Below are positions 6,950 through 10,605 of a stretch of DNA of 10,605 nt, piece after piece. The notes below the pieces were generated by a model that saw only the letters and a program-made list of their open reading frames with translations, ran no database searches and was not told where the DNA came from. A program made the position numbers and the translations under genes. Source of the DNA: JAPKZH01 sp964537875 (GTDB taxonomy: Bacteria; Acidobacteriota; Aminicenantia; Aminicenantales; UBA4085); the NCBI GenBank assembly GCA_964537875.1, contig CAZIDN010000100.1, forward strand, positions 1-10,605. Direction: 5' to 3'. The number at the start of each line of letters is the position of its first letter. Positions within the stretch are counted from its first letter, which is position 1.

Positions 6950-6957
6950 AAGACCCG

Positions 6958-7869
6958 ATGAATATCGAGCTCAAAGGCATCCGCTTCAATTACGGGAAGA
7001 TCACGGCTCTCGACGGCGTGGACATCCAGCTCGCCGAAGGCGCCTGCGGCCTGCTCGGCCCGAACGGGGCCGGCAAAAGCACGCTGCTCCGGGTTTTGTT
7101 GGGTTTTCTCCGTCCGGACCGCGGCCAGGGAAGAGTCCTCGGCTACGACATCCGGCAGGAACAGTTTCTAATCCGGCGCTCGGTCGGCTACATGCCCGAG
7201 GGAGACTGTCTCATTCCCGGCATGGATGCAGTGACCTTCACGGCCTATTTCGGCGAGCTCTCGGGGATGCCCCGGCAGGAGGCGATGAAGCGGGCCCACG
7301 ATGTCCTTTTCTATGTCGGCCTGGGAGAATCCCGCTACCGTCTACTTGAGACCTATTCGGCCGGCATGAAACAACGTCTGAAGCTGGCCCAGGCCCTCGT
7401 CCATGATCCGAAGCTCCTGTTCCTCGATGAGCCGACCAGCAACCTCGACCCGCAGGGCCGGAACGAAATCCTCGAGCTCATCAAGGACATCTCCTCGAAA
7501 AAAGACATCCAAGTCCTCATTTCTTCCCATATCCTTACGGACATCGAATACACCTGCTCTTACGTCGTGATTTTGAACAAAGGAAAGGTGGCCGCCCAGG
7601 GTGCCATCAGCGCTTTGAAAGAAATCCAGTACAGCTTGTATGAGCTCAAGGCCAAGGGCGAGACGGACCGACTTGTCCGGAAATTGCAGGAGGAAGGCTG
7701 CAGAGTGGAGGAGACCGAGGACCAGCTCCTCAAGGTCTATATGCCGGCCAACCTCGACCGCAAAGAGATCTTCCGGCTGGCCGACCAGGAGCAGGTCCAG
7801 ATCCGCTATTTCATCAGGAGCCAGACTTCGCTGGAAGACCTCTTCGCCCAGACCGTGGGAGTGGATTGA
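6958..7869 (+). CDS. ABC transporter ATP-binding protein (first pair)
   Basis: This cytoplasmic ATPase of 303 residues should power the membrane protein encoded next. The nucleotide-binding domain fills residues 1 to about 220. Motifs are Walker A GPNGAGKST (34-42), a Q-loop region YMPEGD with Glu as in many ABC-2 exporters, signature YSAGMKQR (133-140), Walker B LLFLDEP (153-159) and H-loop His191. The roughly 80-residue C-terminal part is the usual extension of ABC-2-type ATPases, ending in SLEDLFAQT. It is the first gene of a four-gene unit and overlaps the next start by 1 nt (TGATG). The second ATPase of the unit shows the same layout, which points to an ancient duplication or a heteromeric transporter. 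Substrate cannot be told: related systems export antibiotics, lipids or polysaccharides, or serve copper/NosDFY-like and gliding functions. Confidence 0.93.
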   Translation: MNIELKGIRFNYGKITALDGVDIQLAEGACGLLGPNGAGKSTLLRVLLGFLRPDRGQGRVLGYDIRQEQFLIRRSVGYMPEGDCLIPGMDAVTFTAYFGELSGMPRQEAMKRAHDVLFYVGLGESRYRLLETYSAGMKQRLKLAQALVHDPKLLFLDEPTSNLDPQGRNEILELIKDISSKKDIQVLISSHILTDIEYTCSYVVILNKGKVAAQGAISALKEIQYSLYELKAKGETDRLVRKLQEEGCRVEETEDQLLKVYMPANLDRKEIFRLADQEQVQIRYFIRSQTSLEDLFAQTVGVD

Positions 7870-8738
7870 TGCCGATCTCCGAAAAAGGATACGCTCACTG
7901 GCAGGGGGCATTCATCGACCGGAAATTGGCCTGGTGGCCGATCACCCGGCTGGCCGTCCGCCTGGCCTTTAAAAAGAAGGGCTTCAAGTTCGCCTTTTTC
8001 GGATCCTTGGTCCCGGCGTTCTTTTACCTGGCCGGGATCTATATTTCCGAGAGGCTCGAGGACTTCCAGTTCATGATGAGAGGCAGCAACCGCTTCCTGG
8101 AAGTCAACCCGGCCTATTTCCGGACTTATTTCACCGGCGATTTCCTGCTCTTCATGATGGTCATCATCATGGTCATCGGCGGGGCGGGCCTTATCGCCGA
8201 TGACCTGAAATATAATGCTCTCCAATTGTATTTTGCCCGGCCGCTTCATAAAAGGGATTATTTTCTGGGCAAAGTGTTCACCATCTTCTTCTTCCTGATG
8301 TTTTTAACCCTCGTTCCAGGCCTTATTTTTATCATCATGAAGCTCATTTTTGCCGGGAGCTTCAAATTCCTGGCGACATATCCCTTGCTTCCTTTCTCCG
8401 TCTTCCTCTATTCTTTAGTTCTCACACTCTTCTTTTCCTTCTACACGCTTCTTGTATCCTCGTTGAGCAAAAACCGACGCTATGTATCCATCCTGCTCAT
8501 CCTGATCTATATTTTTTCGGACGTCTTCTTTGGGATCTTTTACGGCATTTTTCACAATCCTTATTTTGCCCTGATCTCTGTCAAGGGCAACCTCCAGCAG
8601 GTGGGCGCGGCTCTGTTCAAAGTCAAAGCCCCTTTCGATGTCCCCTGGTTGTATTCATTCCTGATCCTGCTGGCGATATGTATTCTGTCGGGATTTGTCT
8701 TGAAGAAAAAAGCGCGGGGTGTCGAGGTCATTAAATGA
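7869..8738 (+). CDS. ABC-2 type transporter permease (first pair)
   Basis: An integral membrane protein of 289 residues with six predicted helices at about 41-59, 91-110, 136-158, 174-197, 205-227 and 260-278. Between helices 2 and 3 lies the segment ADDLKYNALQLYFARPLHKRDYF (110-132), the conserved short cytoplasmic coupling region of ABC-2 permeases of the NosY/GldF kind. I chose the ATG at 7869, which overlaps the preceding stop as TGATG, over a TTG one codon earlier. GGGAG lies just upstream. It should form the membrane part of the transporter with the preceding ATPase. The roughly 35-residue amphipathic, Trp-rich N-terminal part before helix 1 is slightly long. The end overlaps the next ATPase gene by 4 nt. 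No periplasmic domain of note is present, so it is probably not a lipoprotein-release or MacB system. Confidence 0.85.
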   Translation: MPISEKGYAHWQGAFIDRKLAWWPITRLAVRLAFKKKGFKFAFFGSLVPAFFYLAGIYISERLEDFQFMMRGSNRFLEVNPAYFRTYFTGDFLLFMMVIIMVIGGAGLIADDLKYNALQLYFARPLHKRDYFLGKVFTIFFFLMFLTLVPGLIFIIMKLIFAGSFKFLATYPLLPFSVFLYSLVLTLFFSFYTLLVSSLSKNRRYVSILLILIYIFSDVFFGIFYGIFHNPYFALISVKGNLQQVGAALFKVKAPFDVPWLYSFLILLAICILSGFVLKKKARGVEVIK

Positions 8739-9661
8739 CGGCCGTCATCGAGACCAAGAACCTCAGCAAGTGGTACGGGAATATCCTCGGGCTGTCCGAT
8801 GTAACCCTTGAGATCGAGGCGGGAATCACGGGGCTCTTAGGCCCCAACGGCGCCGGAAAGTCCACGTTCATGAAGCTCTTGACCGGCCAGATGAAACCCA
8901 GCATCGGCCAGGCGACGATCCAGGGCCAGAAGATCAGGAACAACTACGACCTGTATACGCGCATCGGCTTTTGCCCGGAGCAGGATGCCTTCTATGAAGA
9001 GATGACGGGCTGGGAATTCCTGACGAGCCTGTTGAAGCTATATCCCTCATCTCATTCTCAGGCCGCAGCCAGGGCCGAAAAGGCCCTCAACATCGTGGAA
9101 CTCTGGAATGATAAGGACAGGCTGATCCGTGCCTACAGCCGAGGCATGCGCCAGAGGCTCAAATTCGCCCAGGCCATCGCCCATGACCCGGACATCATCA
9201 TCCTGGATGAGCCCCTGAACGGCCTGGACCCGCTCGGCAAGCGCAAAGTCATCCGGCTCATCAAGGATTACAAGAGCGAAGGGAAAATGATTATCGTCTC
9301 CAGCCACGTCCTACCCGAGATCGAGGCCCTCACTAGGACTATCATCCTCATCCATCAGGGAAAGATCCTGGCCCAGGGCGATATCCACTATATCCGAGAC
9401 CTGATCGATACCCACCCCCATATCATCTCGATCAAATGCAGCGACCCGCGAGCGCTGGCCGGCCGGCTGGTCGGTGAGCCTTCGGTGTTCAACATCCAAT
9501 TCGGCCCCGCCGCGGGCACCGTCCTCTTTGAGACCAAGAACAGGGACAAGTTTTTCAGCCTTCTGCCGCGCCTGATCGTCGAGAACAGGCTGGATGTGGA
9601 GGAGATCACCTCGCCGGACGATAACCTGCAGGCCGTCTTTGATTACCTGGTAGGAAAATAA
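8735..9661 (+). CDS. ABC transporter ATP-binding protein (second pair)
   Basis: A second ATPase of 308 residues in the same unit, starting within the stop of the upstream permease (ATGA overlap). Motifs are Walker A GPNGAGKST (36-44), Q-loop region FCPEQD (79-84), signature YSRGMRQR (134-141), Walker B IIILDEP (154-160) and H-loop His191. The C-terminal extension (about 205-308) ends in DDNLQAVFDYL, a typical tail of ABC-2 ATPases. It is clearly homologous to the first ATPase, sharing motif spacing and the YS-x-GM-x-QRL signature. It is diverged enough to be a separate, conserved subunit rather than a recent copy. Its partner is probably the permease immediately downstream, although the four proteins could form one mixed complex. 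Confidence 0.93.
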   Translation: MTAVIETKNLSKWYGNILGLSDVTLEIEAGITGLLGPNGAGKSTFMKLLTGQMKPSIGQATIQGQKIRNNYDLYTRIGFCPEQDAFYEEMTGWEFLTSLLKLYPSSHSQAAARAEKALNIVELWNDKDRLIRAYSRGMRQRLKFAQAIAHDPDIIILDEPLNGLDPLGKRKVIRLIKDYKSEGKMIIVSSHVLPEIEALTRTIILIHQGKILAQGDIHYIRDLIDTHPHIISIKCSDPRALAGRLVGEPSVFNIQFGPAAGTVLFETKNRDKFFSLLPRLIVENRLDVEEITSPDDNLQAVFDYLVGK

Positions 9662-9662
9662 T

Positions 9663-10463
9663 ATGCCGCGACATTCCTGGCGTTCTTTTCGCTCGATTTT
9701 TGCCTTCTTCTTTTTCGCAGGACGCAAAGCCAAGAAGACCAAGGTCTTTTTCGTAATCGGATGTCTGCCGGTGCTCATGGCCCTCATCATCAAGTTGAAC
9801 CAGGCTTTTTTCGGCGGGCGGACCATCGACGGCATGGGAGTCTTCTCCAACATCATTCTGGCCTTCTATCTGCAGTTCTTGATCTTGATCCTAGCGCTTT
9901 TTTACGGCTCCTCGGTCTGCCTGGAGGAGATCGAGGGAAAGACGCTGACCTATCTCACGACAAGGCCCGTGTCCAAGTCCGCCATCGTCCTGGGGAAGTA
10001 CGCCGCCTATGTCGTCTTCGTCGTGGCCATGGTCGCCGCGGGGGTCGTTTTTTCTTTTCTCATCCTGAATTTTGAGGACCTTTTGGATTTCTCAATATGG
10101 GCGGTTTTAGGGAAAGACTTGGGGGTTTTAGCCCTGGGTTTGATCTGCTACACGGCGTTCTTCACTTTTCTTGGGACCTTCTTCAAAAGGTCGATCCTGT
10201 TCGGCATGGTTTTCGCCTTCGGCTGGGAGAACGTGGTCCAGTATTTTCCCGGAGCGACACAGCGGTTCACGATTGTCCACTACTTGAAGTCGCTGATACC
10301 TGGAGGCGCCGTCACGACCGGCGGGAGGTTCTCCTTTCTTTTATTCAGGCTCGAGCCCAGCTCTCCGCTCGCGGCCATCGCCACGCTCTTGATCGTGACG
10401 GCCGTCTTTCTGGGCCTGGCCTGCCTGCTTTTTTCTCAGAAAGAATACCTCTTCGAAGAATAA
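9663..10463 (+). CDS. ABC-2 type transporter permease (second pair)
   Basis: This membrane protein of 266 residues starts 1 nt after the stop of the second ATPase gene. Hydrophobic helices lie at about 28-44, 60-85, 113-135, 150-172, 177-193 (weaker) and 236-257. The loop after helix 2, EEIEGKTLTYLTTRPVSKS (88-106), corresponds in place and pattern to the coupling segment of the first permease and matches the ABC-2 family pattern (acidic residue, short region, TRP/ARP, basic residue). The protein begins with a basic amphipathic stretch and ends in an acidic tail EYLFEE. It closes the operon: a palindromic repeat region begins 12 nt after its stop. Substrate and direction of transport are unknown, though ABC-2 systems are mostly exporters. 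Confidence 0.85.
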   Translation: MPRHSWRSFRSIFAFFFFAGRKAKKTKVFFVIGCLPVLMALIIKLNQAFFGGRTIDGMGVFSNIILAFYLQFLILILALFYGSSVCLEEIEGKTLTYLTTRPVSKSAIVLGKYAAYVVFVVAMVAAGVVFSFLILNFEDLLDFSIWAVLGKDLGVLALGLICYTAFFTFLGTFFKRSILFGMVFAFGWENVVQYFPGATQRFTIVHYLKSLIPGGAVTTGGRFSFLLFRLEPSSPLAAIATLLIVTAVFLGLACLLFSQKEYLFEE

Positions 10464-10474
10464 AAAAGGCCGGG

Positions 10475-10534
10475 GTCAAACCTACTCATTACGCAGTCTT
10501 CCCTGGAAAATTATGCGTAACGAGTAGGTTTGAC
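10475..10534. repeat. Long inverted repeat, REP/IS200-like palindrome or terminator
   Basis: Bases 10475-10495 and 10514-10534 are 21-nt inverted copies with a single A/C mismatch (10488 against 10521). The 18-nt loop itself contains TTCC-CT-GGAA. The arm GTCAAACCTACTC resembles, as I recall it, palindromes bordering IS200-like/REP-associated transposases in many bacteria. No transposase gene is in the window. It lies 12 nt after the last ABC gene and may also stop transcription, but it has no T-tract. Confidence 0.7.
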
Positions 10535-10578
10535 GAGCGGCGAATATGCTCCGTGGCTTGCCACGGGGAGCCGCTCGT
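10533..10578. repeat. Second hairpin, nested palindrome
   Basis: Outer arms ACGAGCGGC (10533-10541) and GCCGCTCGT (10570-10578) pair perfectly. An inner stem, CCGTGGC (10551-10557) with GCCACGG (10560-10566), closes on a TT loop. The element abuts the preceding inverted repeat with a 2-nt overlap, as in tandem REP/BIME-like clusters. Function is unknown. Confidence 0.6.
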
Positions 10579-10580
10579 AG

Positions 10581-10605
10581 AGGGTTCCAAGGGGGAGCCG
10601 CCCCC
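10581..10605. repeat. GC-rich palindrome cut by the window edge
   Basis: GGGGG (10591-10595) and CCCCC (10601-10605) pair around AGCCG. The preceding AGGGTTCCAA suggests that the arm is longer and would continue past the window end. It is the third consecutive palindrome in 130 bases. Confidence 0.4.

Noticed and set aside
7866..7868. TTG start for the first permease
   Set aside because: An ATG follows immediately at 7869 and forms the usual TGATG overlap with the upstream stop.
1..10605. CRISPR array, tRNA or rRNA genes
   Set aside because: No regularly spaced direct repeats, tRNA cloverleaf arms or rRNA signatures were seen.

Overview
This window is typical bacterial chromosome: moderately GC-rich, eight tightly packed genes, bacterial Shine-Dalgarno sites and sigma70-like promoters. 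Secreted peptidases, a D-aminoacylase-family amidohydrolase and GC-rich palindromic intergenic repeats would fit a protein- or peptide-fermenting heterotroph of the Acidobacteriota/Aminicenantes kind. That placement is a guess from gene content, as no phylogenetic marker is present.

Layout. Bases 1-103 are a cluster of GC-rich palindromes without a gene. Bases 213-2806 hold a two-gene rightward unit: a Tat-exported, probably lipid-anchored N-acyl-D-amino-acid deacylase-like amidohydrolase, and a secreted M23 metallopeptidase whose start codon overlaps the deacylase stop (ATGA). Converging on it is a secreted S9 (DPP5-like) serine peptidase, 4882 down to 2843. A 183-bp divergent promoter region (4883-5065) separates this peptidase from a rightward gene for an iPGM-family protein (5066-6697). 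A 260-bp gap with a large imperfect hairpin follows. Then comes a four-gene unit (6958-10463) of two ABC ATPase/ABC-2 permease pairs, with overlaps or gaps of 4 bp or less. The last 140 bases hold three consecutive palindromes that resemble REP/IS200-type mobile repeats.

The most remarkable item is the iPGM-family protein. Its segments are in circularly permuted order. The half that is normally C-terminal (substrate arginines, K, then the metal-binding DxxxH, DH and H) comes first. The half that is normally N-terminal (DGWG, phospho-acceptor Ser in NSEAGH, H123-equivalent, R185/R191-equivalents) comes second. All metal ligands and nearly all substrate residues persist, at constant offsets from the canonical numbering, and the two new ends abut in canonical coordinates. 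One active-site Asp (154 in the Geobacillus enzyme) is replaced by Gly, and two neighbouring substrate loops have diverged.

Functionally, the left half is an envelope/periplasmic peptide-processing set: D-amino-acid derivative deacylation, peptidoglycan or peptide endopeptidase, and dipeptide release. The middle gene is glycolytic or derived from a glycolytic enzyme. The right half is a membrane exporter or transport system of unknown substrate. No sequence evidence links these three blocks into one pathway.
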